From positions 1 through 41,245 of the forward strand of contig NZ_CALNBI010000024.1 of NCBI RefSeq assembly GCF_937874145.1: 41,245 nucleotides of DNA, written 5' to 3'. The notes under the pieces are model-generated. The model did not search any database. It saw nothing but the letters and a program-made list of their open reading frames with translations, and had not been told where the DNA came from. The DNA is from an uncultured Chitinophaga sp. Lineage in GTDB: Bacteria; Bacteroidota; Bacteroidia; Chitinophagales; Chitinophagaceae. The position numbers and the translations under genes are program-made. This document shows positions 24,866 through 32,807 of the stretch, in pieces (the stretch's first letter is position 1; every line of letters begins with the position of its first letter).

Positions 24866-25819
24866 TTAAGGGTATATGTTATGTCGTAAAACATGCGAAT
24901 CATATTCATCATCCGACAAAACGGTATCATACGTACTTTTTACCTGCCTTAATTTAACATCGTCCGTAATGTCATTTATGAATGATTTGAAACTGTTGTT
25001 TTCCGCAACCAGCCTGTCGACAGTATCCCAGTCTATTTTTGACGATAGGCGCGATGGAAAAAGGATTTCAGAGCTATAAATGTCAGTTGGGTTGAGTTTA
25101 ATAATGCCGATGCCGAAAGCATTGTTTAATCTGCGGATTTCATCAGTCAGCGCTTCGTCGTCTTCAATCTTTGCAACCACCAGGTATGCTTCGTTCGCCC
25201 AGCTGGAGTTTGAAACCGCCTGAAAAAAATACTGCCGGAGATTGGAAAGGGTTATTTCAATTTTGATTTCGAAAGAGAATAGTTTGATCGAATTGACGGA
25301 AAGGCTTTGCTGTAAGTGCAGCGTTTCTTTTTCGTAATCGGAAAAAGGGAAATATACACCCACCACATCGGGATGGAGCCACTTATTCAGCCCTTTTTTT
25401 TGTTTGGAGGACAGCTCGTGGTAAATGGTTTTTAGGTGGGCTTTGAAATGTTGATGGGAATAAGCGAATTTAACCAGCGACGGATGCAAGTTTCTTTCGT
25501 TGAATTTTGGGGTTTTGGAGGGATTTCCTTCAATAGAATTGTCAGGCAACTTATTGGATGCGTATGATATGCGCTTAAGGCCGAATGTGGATGGCCGTTT
25601 GGAAGTTTGAATGAAAACAGATGACGGATTGTCCCGAACGTCAACATAAAGTTGGGCACCTATTGAATTCTGCGGGGTTTTGCCGGAGGTCCTGAACTTT
25701 TCAGTCAAGCCGAATTCTTTTGCTTTCAACCAGATGTCTGGCGGAGAAAGAGGAGTGTTCGCTTTTTCCAATGTCTGTTCAGCAAGCTTGAGGAATGTTA
25801 ATTTGGTGTTCTCTTGCAT
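24866..25819 (-). CDS. HARE-HTH protein with a nuclease-like C-terminal part (HrgA-like)
   Basis: The 317-residue protein starts with a HARE-HTH domain (residues 1-75: FLKLAEQTLEKANTPLSPPDIW...IGAQLYVDV), which is found in restriction proteins and chromatin factors. A variable linker follows, then a domain (about 150-300) resembling the COG2958/HrgA family, with an acidic-Lys pair in LFSFEIKIEITL that could belong to a PD-(D/E)XK-type fold. No methyltransferase partner is adjacent. AT-rich against the flanking core genes, which suggests transfer. Convergent with DUF2306. Confidence 0.65.
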   Translation of the reverse strand: MQENTKLTFLKLAEQTLEKANTPLSPPDIWLKAKEFGLTEKFRTSGKTPQNSIGAQLYVDVRDNPSSVFIQTSKRPSTFGLKRISYASNKLPDNSIEGNPSKTPKFNERNLHPSLVKFAYSHQHFKAHLKTIYHELSSKQKKGLNKWLHPDVVGVYFPFSDYEKETLHLQQSLSVNSIKLFSFEIKIEITLSNLRQYFFQAVSNSSWANEAYLVVAKIEDDEALTDEIRRLNNAFGIGIIKLNPTDIYSSEILFPSRLSSKIDWDTVDRLVAENNSFKSFINDITDDVKLRQVKSTYDTVLSDDEYDSHVLRHNIYP

Positions 25820-26015
25820 GGTCGTACATTGTTTGATTTATGGAGTCAGCAAATGGTGATGCCGTCTGGATTTCAGGGTATGAATATAGCGATTTAGTTA
25901 AGTATTTGCGTCCAGGAGAGACCGATTTACGTGTAAGCGCCTTACTTCAGCCGGATTGTATGGGAAAAGCACGGACATGCTTGTTTGTTCCTTTCATTTC
26001 GACGGCGTTTGGTTA

Positions 26016-26771
26016 CTATTTACCAACAGCTGAGTATACAGGGTCTTCCAGGGAATCCACCGGTTTTTCCGCTTTCACTTCCTTGAATTCCATCACCCCT
26101 GTATAGTCGTCCATAATTTCAAATACCGGTCGGCCTACGAGCGCGCCCACGCCAACTGCGCAACGGAGAAAATAGGCTTTCCCCGGCTGAAAATCCACCA
26201 TGATTTCCGTCCTTTTTTCCGTGCGCGCCCATAACCGGGCTTGTCCGGGAGTGTAGATTTTCACCTGGTAGCTCCCCCCGTTTTTTACCCGGCAAACCAT
26301 TGAATCATTAACGTGCAGATTGTATTGCACCACCACACCCAACCCTGAATTGGGGCGATATACGCACAGCAGCGCATATGACGCGGTATCAGGCACCAGG
26401 GCGCGCATCGCGGAGTCTGATGCCGCTTTTTGCTCCGCGAGCATGGGCGCGAGGTCTTCGAGATAATATAATTCCGCGTTCATGCGGTAGCAGGTACTCC
26501 AGGCGTCGGGTGGTTTGATCTGGGTGAATTTGATGATGTTGGCGCCGGAAAGGCGGGCTTTGGTGCGGGCTTCGTTGATGGATTGGGTATAACCGCAATT
26601 CGACTTTAAACCTCCGTCCTTGATCCTGAGTTTGCCCTTGGAGGTAGCATTGACAGGAACGTGGCCGCCCGGCTGAACGATCAATACAGTACTTTGGGCA
26701 GGCAGTTGCTGGGCTGCAGCCAGCATGGGTATAAAGAGGCATAGAACTAATAGCGTATAAGAGCATCTCAT
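26016..26771 (-). CDS. Secreted or lipoprotein-like DUF2846-type protein
   Basis: The 251-residue protein has a signal peptide (MRCSYTLLVLCLFIPMLAAAQ). The first part (about 30-120) is unknown. The second part (about 130-235) resembles DUF2846: ALLCVYRPNSGLG, VNDSMVCRVKNGGSYQVKI, and KAYFLRCAVGVGALVGRP. Such domains are of unknown function in cell-envelope proteins. Upstream is TAATTTTA, near TAnnTTTG. Stand-alone gene. Confidence 0.7.
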   Translation of the reverse strand: MRCSYTLLVLCLFIPMLAAAQQLPAQSTVLIVQPGGHVPVNATSKGKLRIKDGGLKSNCGYTQSINEARTKARLSGANIIKFTQIKPPDAWSTCYRMNAELYYLEDLAPMLAEQKAASDSAMRALVPDTASYALLCVYRPNSGLGVVVQYNLHVNDSMVCRVKNGGSYQVKIYTPGQARLWARTEKRTEIMVDFQPGKAYFLRCAVGVGALVGRPVFEIMDDYTGVMEFKEVKAEKPVDSLEDPVYSAVGK

Positions 26772-26860
26772 GGGATAAAATTAGTGAAATCGGCTGACGT
26801 AACACAACACGATACCGCACGGGCGGCGAGAGGCCCTGGTAACTGGCATCAAAAAACGAA

Positions 26861-26930
26861 CTCGACTTATTATTAGACAAAAAAATGAAAGCCCGCAACA
26901 AGGGGGAGGCTCTAAAAAATCGTGCGGGCT
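26861..26930 (-). other. Terminator and old junction resembling the element ends
   Basis: Reading on the minus strand: AGCCCGCA (26923-26930) pairs with TGCGGGCT (26890-26897) and is followed by TTCATTTTTTT, a terminator for the gene at 26982. The same order (GCACGATTTTTTA, GC-rich hairpin, then a CTCGACT box at 26861-26867) is seen at the element ends near 28.75 and 36.45 kb. The 15 bases TAAAAAATCGTGCGG at 26913 recur at 28781. Confidence 0.5.
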
Positions 26931-26981
26931 GGGAGGAACGATTATCGAACTTTTAACAACTCAAATATTCTCATATTAATA

Positions 26982-27842
26982 TTAGCTACTCCGATTTATT
27001 CTATAGTTGAATGTAAGTACCTTCCAATGCCACAATGTAAAAGTTTGTTTTGCTGAAATGTAATCCCGTTCTGTACTTACTATCAGCCGATCGCGAAAAG
27101 ATCGGATGTATTGAGACCAACAGTTTCCTTTAGAATCTTTAAGCAAAAAGTAGAAACCGGCATCTCCAAATTCCGTCCCTGATGAATCCAGCACCAGCTC
27201 CCCATTTTTTCCGACTCGAGGCGCCATGAGAACAGTAGCATTACCATTTGGTAATGGAAAAACGGCCTTAATGCATGTTTTCCCTGAAGGCAGGGTGCTT
27301 AGCCCATAAGCTCCAGAGTAAATTACCCGACCACTTGACTGAACAGACCTGAACCAAAATGTATACCTGGCCTGATCAGTTAAAGGATCTTTTAAAGTAA
27401 TTACTTTGCTGTTCAATAATTCGCCGTTCTTGATATTTCCTGTCGGAACATTTAACTGGTTGATTCTATTGCTAAACATTTTATTCAGCAATATGCCGAA
27501 AACTTTGAAAAAAGGGTTCCATTTCACTGAAAAATCCAGGGAATAGTCAGCGGTATCCTCATAGAAATCAATAATGTGCCGCGATAAAGTTAAAAATTCG
27601 CAAGCTGGCAGGTTGAGCTTATCCATTGAAGGGATCAGTCCCTGCTTACTCGTCTCATCTTCAATTACTAAGTCTTCCTTTCGGGCTAATTGCCCAATGA
27701 AATCCTCACCGATTGCATCTAAGTGTCCGAATGGCCCCATTAACCAAGGGACTTCACTGGGATTTATTCTACGTCCCCGCAAAATCACCCATTGTTGGGT
27801 TAACCAATCCTGAAATTTCTGCGCTGGATACGCTAAGTTCAT
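26982..27842 (-). CDS. Unknown protein next to the CrtA-like gene
   Basis: The product is 286 residues with no recognised family. It has no signal peptide. A central hydrophobic stretch (WNPFFKVFGILLNKMF) is too broken for a clear membrane helix. The C-terminal half is rich in beta-strand sequence and aromatic residues. It starts 3 bases after the CrtA-like gene ends, so the two are one operon. Moderately AT-rich and inside the accessory region. Confidence 0.65.
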   Translation of the reverse strand: MNLAYPAQKFQDWLTQQWVILRGRRINPSEVPWLMGPFGHLDAIGEDFIGQLARKEDLVIEDETSKQGLIPSMDKLNLPACEFLTLSRHIIDFYEDTADYSLDFSVKWNPFFKVFGILLNKMFSNRINQLNVPTGNIKNGELLNSKVITLKDPLTDQARYTFWFRSVQSSGRVIYSGAYGLSTLPSGKTCIKAVFPLPNGNATVLMAPRVGKNGELVLDSSGTEFGDAGFYFLLKDSKGNCWSQYIRSFRDRLIVSTERDYISAKQTFTLWHWKVLTFNYRINRSS

Positions 27843-27845
27843 TCC

Positions 27846-28556
27846 CTAAAGTTCTTTGAGGTTAGGAATATAGTTTGACCGGCCATTCCATTCGCCAAAC
27901 TCCGCAATGGGTTTAAATCGCAGCGTTGTAAATTCGAAATGAAAGTCTTTTCTTTCTCTTTCCTTCATTGCATTCACATGCCTGTTCTGATGTGGAACAG
28001 CACTGTTCCCCCAAACCATATCCGCCATTTCCTGTTGAGATTTCCAGATTGTAAAAGTTGAAACCGTGCGGGGAAGTCTGATAGAAGCAGTGGAAAATAA
28101 TACACCCGGGTGATCCCGAACCAATTTTTCGACAGGCCTGCCCCAATGAATAAATCTTGGAATTTCCGGTAACTTCATCCGGGCGAGCGTTACCGCCACT
28201 ACGGGCTCATCCGGATAATTCAATGCAGGCGGTTCACCAGGTATCTGAAATGCGCTTATATTTCCCCACTGCCTCAAAAAGGCTAATCGCGTGTGCCATC
28301 CTTTTGAAAATATCTGGCCCATGCTATTGCTATTTAGAAAGCGGTCAATGGCAGCTTCATTTTCCCATTGTGCAAACATAGCAACCTGCCTGGCCAATAT
28401 CCGCTCAGGGGAATAAATGGCAGCACCCAATGTCATTGCTGTCATATATTCTGCATGAATCAAGCCGGGAGTAATTTTCAGTTCCCGAGATGATAAGATC
28501 GCTTTTAAAGCAGCGAGATAAGATGTTTTTGTTAAATGGTAAGAGAACACACTCAT
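27846..28556 (-). CDS. Spheroidene monooxygenase (CrtA)-like protein
   Basis: The 236-residue protein follows the CrtA-like pattern: an N-terminal repeat with PGLIHAEYMTAMTLGAAIYSP and WENEAAIDRFL, then a second half with VVAVTLARMKLPEIPRFIHW, PGVLFSTASIRLPRTVSTFTIW and a C-terminal EFTTLRFKPI. Such proteins have a duplicated dimeric alpha-beta barrel-like fold. True CrtA oxidises spheroidene in phototrophs. There are no carotenoid genes nearby, so the actual substrate is unknown. It starts a two-gene operon. Confidence 0.7.
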   Translation of the reverse strand: MSVFSYHLTKTSYLAALKAILSSRELKITPGLIHAEYMTAMTLGAAIYSPERILARQVAMFAQWENEAAIDRFLNSNSMGQIFSKGWHTRLAFLRQWGNISAFQIPGEPPALNYPDEPVVAVTLARMKLPEIPRFIHWGRPVEKLVRDHPGVLFSTASIRLPRTVSTFTIWKSQQEMADMVWGNSAVPHQNRHVNAMKERERKDFHFEFTTLRFKPIAEFGEWNGRSNYIPNLKEL

Positions 28557-28758
28557 GCTAGGACATTAGAGATAAACTGCCTTTGTTTCCCTTACAGAAA
28601 GTTGCCAGCCAATCAAACGGACTTAGAAGTACTGCACTTTGTGGCTGAATGATTTTCCGTGCGTGAATTACCGTGGCATGCACATTATACGCAATTACGG
28701 CAAATTAAGTGTATTTGATAGGAATTAGCCGATTAGACGCTCGACTAGAATAAAGAAA

Positions 28759-28777
28759 ACCCGCGCAAAGCGCGGGT
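28759..28777 (-). terminator. Displaced tRNA-Asp terminator beside the left attachment site
   Basis: Perfect stem ACCCGCGC/GCGCGGGT with loop AAA, then TTTTCTTTATT on the minus strand. It corresponds to the hairpin at 36441-36459 that follows the intact tRNA-Asp, so it was probably the original terminator before insertion. A single CTCGACTA box lies at 28740-28747. Confidence 0.6.
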
Positions 28778-28790
28778 CTTTAAAAAATCG

Positions 28791-28808
28791 TGCGGACCGG
28801 ACGGGACT
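28791..28808. repeat. Left attachment site (attL), 18-bp direct repeat
   Basis: TGCGGACCGGACGGGACT is identical to 36473-36490. Sixteen of these bases are the 3' end of tRNA-Asp, and this copy is the displaced fragment. Confidence 0.85.
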
Positions 28809-28932
28809 GCGGATATCAAATCGAAGTATGCAGCGGCTTACATAAGCCATCAATACGATGTTGATTTTCAACATCCTATAACACCGTTCTCTTTTCTTTC
28901 ATAGTACCTTTATTGAGGTTGACAACAATGAA

Positions 28933-28954
28933 CTCGACTAAAAAATCGACTAAA
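28933..28954. repeat. Paired 10-bp repeats near attL, probable integrase arm sites
   Basis: CTCGACTAAA (28933-28942) and ATCGACTAAA (28945-28954), spaced 12 bp start to start. The same pair with the same spacing occurs at 36411-36432. This copy sits directly before the integrase ATG, so binding could also regulate its transcription. Confidence 0.65.
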
Positions 28955-28956
28955 CT

Positions 28957-30300
28957 ATGTTGTTACCAATCAAACCGATCTGCCCTAAAAGCAAGGTACG
29001 CCGGGATGGCACGGGCCTGATCTTTATCCAGTATTGCGGCGCCGACAACAAAAAAGTGCTGCTGAATACGGAAATCGCCATCCCTCCCAAATTCTGGAAC
29101 CGGAAATTCCTCCGCATTATGCCTGATCTCCCCGCCCGGTACGGCCGGGGCGCTGACCTGGGGGCGCGGCTGGCCGCGATGCTGCGGATAGTAGAGGACA
29201 TTATTTCCTATGCGGTGAATGAAAAGATGCCGGATGTAGGCGTGTTCCTGAAACAGACCTTCCGCCCGGACTTTGACCCTTCCGGCCTGTTTGAGGCTGC
29301 GGAACTGGCCGTTAAAGCCAATCCGGGCATCAACCTCGACATTTATTTCCAAATCGAGCATTACATCCAATGCAAGACCGGGAAGGTATCTCCGGCCACT
29401 ATCAACGTGTTCAAGACCATGAAGGAGCATGTATTGGCCTATGAAACCTATCGGGAAGCGCCGATCACATTTGAAAGCTTCGATTATTCCTTTTATGAGG
29501 GTTTTGTGGACTTCCTTACCTACGAGTATATCCAGCCCCGCCGGAAAATACCTACAAAGGGGCTGCGGCTGGCCTCCATCGGCAAAACCGTGAAGCACCT
29601 CCGCCTGTTCCTCCGCGACCGGATGCGCCGAAAGATCATCCCTCCCATTGATTTGTCGGATTTCAAAATACTGGACGAGGATGCAGACGCGATATACCTA
29701 ACCTCGGCGGAGATCATGAGGATTTATTATCTGGATTTGACGGACAGGCCAGACCTTGCACCCTGCCGGGATTTGTTTGTTTTGGGGTGCCTTACGGGGC
29801 TGCGGTTCTCGGATTTCACCTCACTAAAGGGTAGCGATATCCGGAAAGGGATGCTCCATAAGAAGCAGGAGAAATCGGATCATTGGGTGGTGGTGCCGTT
29901 GCGGAAGCAGGCGGAGGAAATCTTTACAGAGCGATTCCGGGGGGGCATCCCCGTGTTCAGTAATGTAATGTTTAACCGGCTGATTAAGGAGGTAGCACAG
30001 TTGGCGGGGATCGTGGAGCCGGTGCGGTTCACCCATAAGAAGGGGAACAAGGATATTGTTACGATCCGGCCGAAGTGGGGCTGGGTGACTTCCCATACCT
30101 GCCGCCGGTCGTTTTGTACAAATGAGTTTTTAGCGGGTACGCCCGTTGAGTTGATTATGCGGATTAGCGGGCATAAGAGCCTCCGGGATTTTTACCGGTA
30201 TATCCGGATCACGCCGGAAGAAGCAGGGCGTAAGATCAGGGAGATTTGGGAGAAAAGAGGGGAAATAGATAAATTGAGTTTAGTAAATACTAAAGAGTAA
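28957..30300 (+). CDS. Tyrosine recombinase (element integrase)
   Basis: The 447-residue Bacteroidota-type integrase has an N-terminal arm-binding domain (about 5-90), a SAM-like core-binding domain (about 125-235) and the catalytic domain. Catalytic residues visible: Arg283 (TGLRFSD), His380 and Arg383 (SHTCRRSF), His406 (SGHKS) and Tyr415 (DFYRYIR), with the normal nine-residue spacing from His to Tyr. It is adjacent to attL and should integrate and, with the HTH protein, excise the element. Confidence 0.95.
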   Translation: MLLPIKPICPKSKVRRDGTGLIFIQYCGADNKKVLLNTEIAIPPKFWNRKFLRIMPDLPARYGRGADLGARLAAMLRIVEDIISYAVNEKMPDVGVFLKQTFRPDFDPSGLFEAAELAVKANPGINLDIYFQIEHYIQCKTGKVSPATINVFKTMKEHVLAYETYREAPITFESFDYSFYEGFVDFLTYEYIQPRRKIPTKGLRLASIGKTVKHLRLFLRDRMRRKIIPPIDLSDFKILDEDADAIYLTSAEIMRIYYLDLTDRPDLAPCRDLFVLGCLTGLRFSDFTSLKGSDIRKGMLHKKQEKSDHWVVVPLRKQAEEIFTERFRGGIPVFSNVMFNRLIKEVAQLAGIVEPVRFTHKKGNKDIVTIRPKWGWVTSHTCRRSFCTNEFLAGTPVELIMRISGHKSLRDFYRYIRITPEEAGRKIREIWEKRGEIDKLSLVNTKE

Positions 30301-30312
30301 ATTGTCCCTGTC

Positions 30313-30597
30313 ATGGAAGAACAATACAATGTTTACTGGAATGGAACGCACGTCGGAGTTTTTGAGATTGTGGAAATGGATATGTGGGTTAATGAAGGGC
30401 CGTTTATTCCTCTGGATTCCCCTGTGGCTCATGAATTTACGAGGCTTTCAAAAGGGCTGGACATAAAAAAAGTATTCATGGATTTCAGTAAGGGTATTCC
30501 CTGCACGTTACATCCCAGTACGAACCCGGATGCAGGATGGAATGCTACCGTCCTCGGGTATATCGAAGATACCTTTGTTGTTAGAAGGATATGCTAA
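30313..30597 (+). CDS. Unknown small element protein
   Basis: The product is 94 residues, acidic, rich in aromatic residues (YWNGTHVGVFEIVEMDMWVN), with no recognised family. It begins 12 bases after the integrase stop and may be cotranscribed. Its last 90 bases overlap the odd tail of the gene on the other strand. Confidence 0.6.
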   Translation: MEEQYNVYWNGTHVGVFEIVEMDMWVNEGPFIPLDSPVAHEFTRLSKGLDIKKVFMDFSKGIPCTLHPSTNPDAGWNATVLGYIEDTFVVRRIC

Positions 30598-31044
30598 TAA
30601 TAAGGGGGCAAGATTGCCCCCTACATTGGAAAAGTATATATACGATGTAAAGAATATGGTTAGAGCATAAAGTGAAAACGGCGGAATGTCCCCCAGCGCC
30701 TCATTGCATTCCTTCATCCAGCCGTTAAACGTCCTCCTTTGGCCGAACAGATCATATCCGAACGCATAGATATCGGCCAACTGTAGGATCGTATTACTGG
30801 CCTCTACCGGGAAAACCCTTGCATCCCTCCATTCCCGGAATCCATCGCCGGTAATATTCAGGACAAAGCACAAATCGGTAATATCCAGTTCGGTTACGAT
30901 CAGGAAATCCTCTACCATATGGAGGGGAAGGCCGGATTGAATGATTTCCGCCGCTCTCTCGAAGGTTAGCGGATGTAATTGCTTGATTTGCCCGAACGTT
31001 TGCAGGGCATGAAGTTCCAGTGTTTCAGGTTGGTTCTGTTCCAT
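30508..31044 (-). CDS. MbcA/ParS/Xre (DUF2384)-type antitoxin-like protein with odd tail
   Basis: The 178-residue frame has in residues 25-130 the layout of an Xre-MbcA-ParS antitoxin: SGLPLHMVEDFLIVTELDIT, then ITGDGFREW, then FGQRRTFNGWMKECNEALGDIPPF. The usual C-terminal end of this family is not seen. After PPFSL the frame turns hydrophobic and runs through a 7-bp hairpin (30604-30621), and a stop exists there in another frame. A frameshift or lost stop is possible. No RES-type toxin gene is adjacent. It overlaps the preceding gene by 20 bases. Confidence 0.6.
   Translation of the reverse strand: MEQNQPETLELHALQTFGQIKQLHPLTFERAAEIIQSGLPLHMVEDFLIVTELDITDLCFVLNITGDGFREWRDARVFPVEASNTILQLADIYAFGYDLFGQRRTFNGWMKECNEALGDIPPFSLYALTIFFTSYIYFSNVGGNLAPLLLAYPSNNKGIFDIPEDGSIPSCIRVRTGM
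30604..30621 (-). terminator. Hairpin inside the 3' part of the DUF2384 frame
   Basis: GGGGGCA/TGCCCCC with loop AGAT, followed on the minus strand by TTATTATTA. Its position suggests the original gene ended upstream of it. Confidence 0.45.
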
Positions 31045-31345
31045 GATAAATGGGTTTATGGTTGGTTTTTGATTTGACGGAGCGGGTAAGGTGAACAGGA
31101 AAAGGCTTTCGCGTCGGGATTTGCGGGGGATTCTTGGAGAGGTTGGATAAATGTTCTTTCAGGATTTCATTGATCTTTCCCCTATCAATGCGGGAGATCA
31201 GCTCCGGGTGTTTCATATAGAAATCGAGGGTTTCTTCCTCCCATCCGAGTTCAATGCAAATCCGGGTTTGAAATATGTCACCGATCAGGTTCAGGACGGC
31301 AACGACTTTAGGGAGATTATAACGGAATTTCGCTTGCTTCGCCAT
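31025..31345 (-). CDS. Unknown element protein upstream of the DUF2384 gene
   Basis: The product is 106 residues, basic, mainly helical (FRYNLPKVVAVLNLIGDIF...LGWEEETLDFYMKHPELI), with a basic, Pro-rich tail. Not recognised. Its end overlaps the DUF2384 start by 20 bases, so the pair is translationally linked and may work together, possibly as an addiction or regulatory pair. The start is the ATG at 31345; the longer frame is not supported. Confidence 0.6.
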   Translation of the reverse strand: MAKQAKFRYNLPKVVAVLNLIGDIFQTRICIELGWEEETLDFYMKHPELISRIDRGKINEILKEHLSNLSKNPPQIPTRKPFPVHLTRSVKSKTNHKPIYHGTEPT

Positions 31346-31420
31346 AATGATTGGTTTTATACGGTGAAGGCGGCAGGCGGGGGAAGGCATAAAAAAAAGC
31401 GTGAGCCTCTACTTGCCGCC

Positions 31421-31515
31421 CCAGGGTCTGGAATACCGGATGACGTAAGCGAGCACCCACGCCGTAGCGTGAGCACCACCCTTGTCTCTAGTATCCTTAG
31501 TTTTCCAGACCCTGG
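31421..31515. repeat. 13-bp perfect inverted repeat in a gene-free stretch
   Basis: CCAGGGTCTGGAA (31421-31433) is the exact complement of 31503-31515 and encloses about 70 bases containing a small hairpin CACGC/GCGTG and two GAGCACC repeats. The 354 bases from 31346 to 31699 hold no gene. It may be a long leader RNA or a protein-binding site. Confidence 0.5.
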
Positions 31516-31645
31516 ACTAGATTCAAAAGCGATTGCCTCAATTTCTGTTGACAGAGCGGCAGGCTTTAGCACAATGATTTCCCGTCCGCTTGTATAAGTT
31601 GGACGGCTATTAATTCTGTATGCAATATAGGTGAAATAATTCACT

Positions 31646-31663
31646 GTACCCATACTTGGGTAC
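31646..31663. promoter_or_regulatory. Palindromic operator before the XRE repressor gene
   Basis: GTACCCA-TACT-TGGGTAC is a perfect 7-bp inverted repeat, 37 bases before the ATG. A dimeric XRE repressor would be expected to bind such a site to control its own gene. Confidence 0.6.
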
Positions 31664-31699
31664 ATTATTTTTTGGGAAGTGTCGGAATTTCCGGGAATT

Positions 31700-31924
31700 A
31701 TGCCCACTTCCAACGATAAATTCCTGATTGAGTTCGGCGCGCGCCTGCAGAAACTGCGGACGGCTAAGAAGCTCAGCACCCGCGAGTTCGCCTACAAAGC
31801 GGAGATTTCCCATAGTTCCGTGGGGAGATTGGAGGCCGGAGAAACCAACCCGACGCTGACCACCCTCATAAAGCTGGCCGAGGCGCTGGAGGTGGATATG
31901 AACACGCTCACCGGCAAAAAGTAG
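31700..31924 (+). CDS. XRE-family (Cro/CI-type) repressor
   Basis: The 74-residue protein is almost entirely an HTH_3 domain: FGARLQKLRTAKKLSTREFAYKAEISHSSVGRLEAGETNPTL, with the HTH helices clear. The start is the ATG at 31700, as the GTG at 31679 lies too close to the operator. It probably represses the element's own functions. It ends 6 bases before a long inverted repeat shared with the convergent relaxase operon. Confidence 0.9.
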   Translation: MPTSNDKFLIEFGARLQKLRTAKKLSTREFAYKAEISHSSVGRLEAGETNPTLTTLIKLAEALEVDMNTLTGKK

Positions 31925-31930
31925 AATATC

Positions 31931-32004
31931 GCGCCCTTTGGGCAAGGGCCAATCTGACGCCGATGTTAAAATCTTCCGCCGACTGGCCCTTGTCCAAAGG
32001 GCGC
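31931..32004. repeat. 21-bp inverted repeat between the XRE and relaxase genes
   Basis: Arms at 31931-31951 and 31984-32004 pair over 21 bp with one G-T wobble and enclose 32 bases. It lies between two convergent genes, 6 bases after the XRE stop and 32 before the relaxase stop. No T run follows on either strand. Bidirectional terminator, or a transfer or replication site. Confidence 0.65.
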
Positions 32005-32036
32005 AAGCCCGCCGCAGGCGAACAAATTTCCTTTTT

Positions 32037-32807
32037 TCATAGGCCCAATCCGCGACTCCGCTTCACTCTTCGCGCTAAATCCACCCGTTCGCCATCAAAT
32101 CGCTTTTGAAGCCCGGCAAATGAAAAATTCCGGTGAATGTCGCTGCCCTTGAAGGCAAACTTCCCTTTCCGAAAGCTAAGCCCGGTAACTTCTCCCTTTC
32201 CGTTTTGTCTATACATAATATCGATCCGGCTGTGGGCAAGGACGTTTTCCAGATGCTGAAAGCTATTACATAGTACGAGCGCGGTTGCAATGGCGGAGAA
32301 GATTTCCTCTTTTATGGCTTCTTCGCTTCCCCGAAGGGGCGGCGTCAGTTTCGGGGTGCTCCCTTGGGCTACTTTTAACCCATGTTCCAAGGTGAGCGCC
32401 TGGGCAACCTTTTTCCCACGAAGGCCCAGCCAACTATCCGAAACGGTTTTCCCTTTGAGGTTCACCAAATTGGCGATTATATGCAGGTGTTGATGGGCCT
32501 TATCGGAATGCTTCACGATGGCAAATTGAGTATCGGTAATATTAAGCCGGTCAAGGTACTGGCGGGCTATTTCGATCATCCGGGATTCCGTTACCCTGTC
32601 TGACGGGTGAAAACTTAACATACCATGAAAGACGGCCCTGTGTTTATTGGGTAGCCTCCGGCGGTTGTCTTCAAAATCTGCAGCCATATCCTTTGGGTTC
32701 GCATCCCTTACACCGTTGACATAGAGGATCTTTACATGGTCTTCCTGCCGGCAAACGTATCGGCAGCACCCCGCAAATGATTTCCCCGTAATTACCTTAC
32801 TTATCAT
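32037..32807 (-). CDS. Relaxase (MobB-type, Bacteroidota)
   Basis: The 256-residue nicking enzyme has the relaxase three-His motif His105-Gln-His107-Leu-His109 (AHQHLHIIANL) and an N-terminal nicking Tyr candidate (YVCRQ or NRR..region). It nicks oriT and pilots the strand during mobilization. It is shorter than many relaxases, with no C-terminal helicase or primase domain. It overlaps mobC by 11 bases and is downstream of it, so the two act together. Confidence 0.88.
   Translation of the reverse strand: MISKVITGKSFAGCCRYVCRQEDHVKILYVNGVRDANPKDMAADFEDNRRRLPNKHRAVFHGMLSFHPSDRVTESRMIEIARQYLDRLNITDTQFAIVKHSDKAHQHLHIIANLVNLKGKTVSDSWLGLRGKKVAQALTLEHGLKVAQGSTPKLTPPLRGSEEAIKEEIFSAIATALVLCNSFQHLENVLAHSRIDIMYRQNGKGEVTGLSFRKGKFAFKGSDIHRNFSFAGLQKRFDGERVDLARRVKRSRGLGL

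Noticed and set aside
25840..26106. 88-residue plus-strand frame
   Set aside because: Its second half is antisense to the end of the DUF2846-type gene, and the sequence looks unlike a folded protein.
31357..31779. 140-residue minus-strand frame across the long inverted repeat
   Set aside because: Runs through the inverted repeat, the operator and the XRE gene start. Its sequence shows no conserved features.
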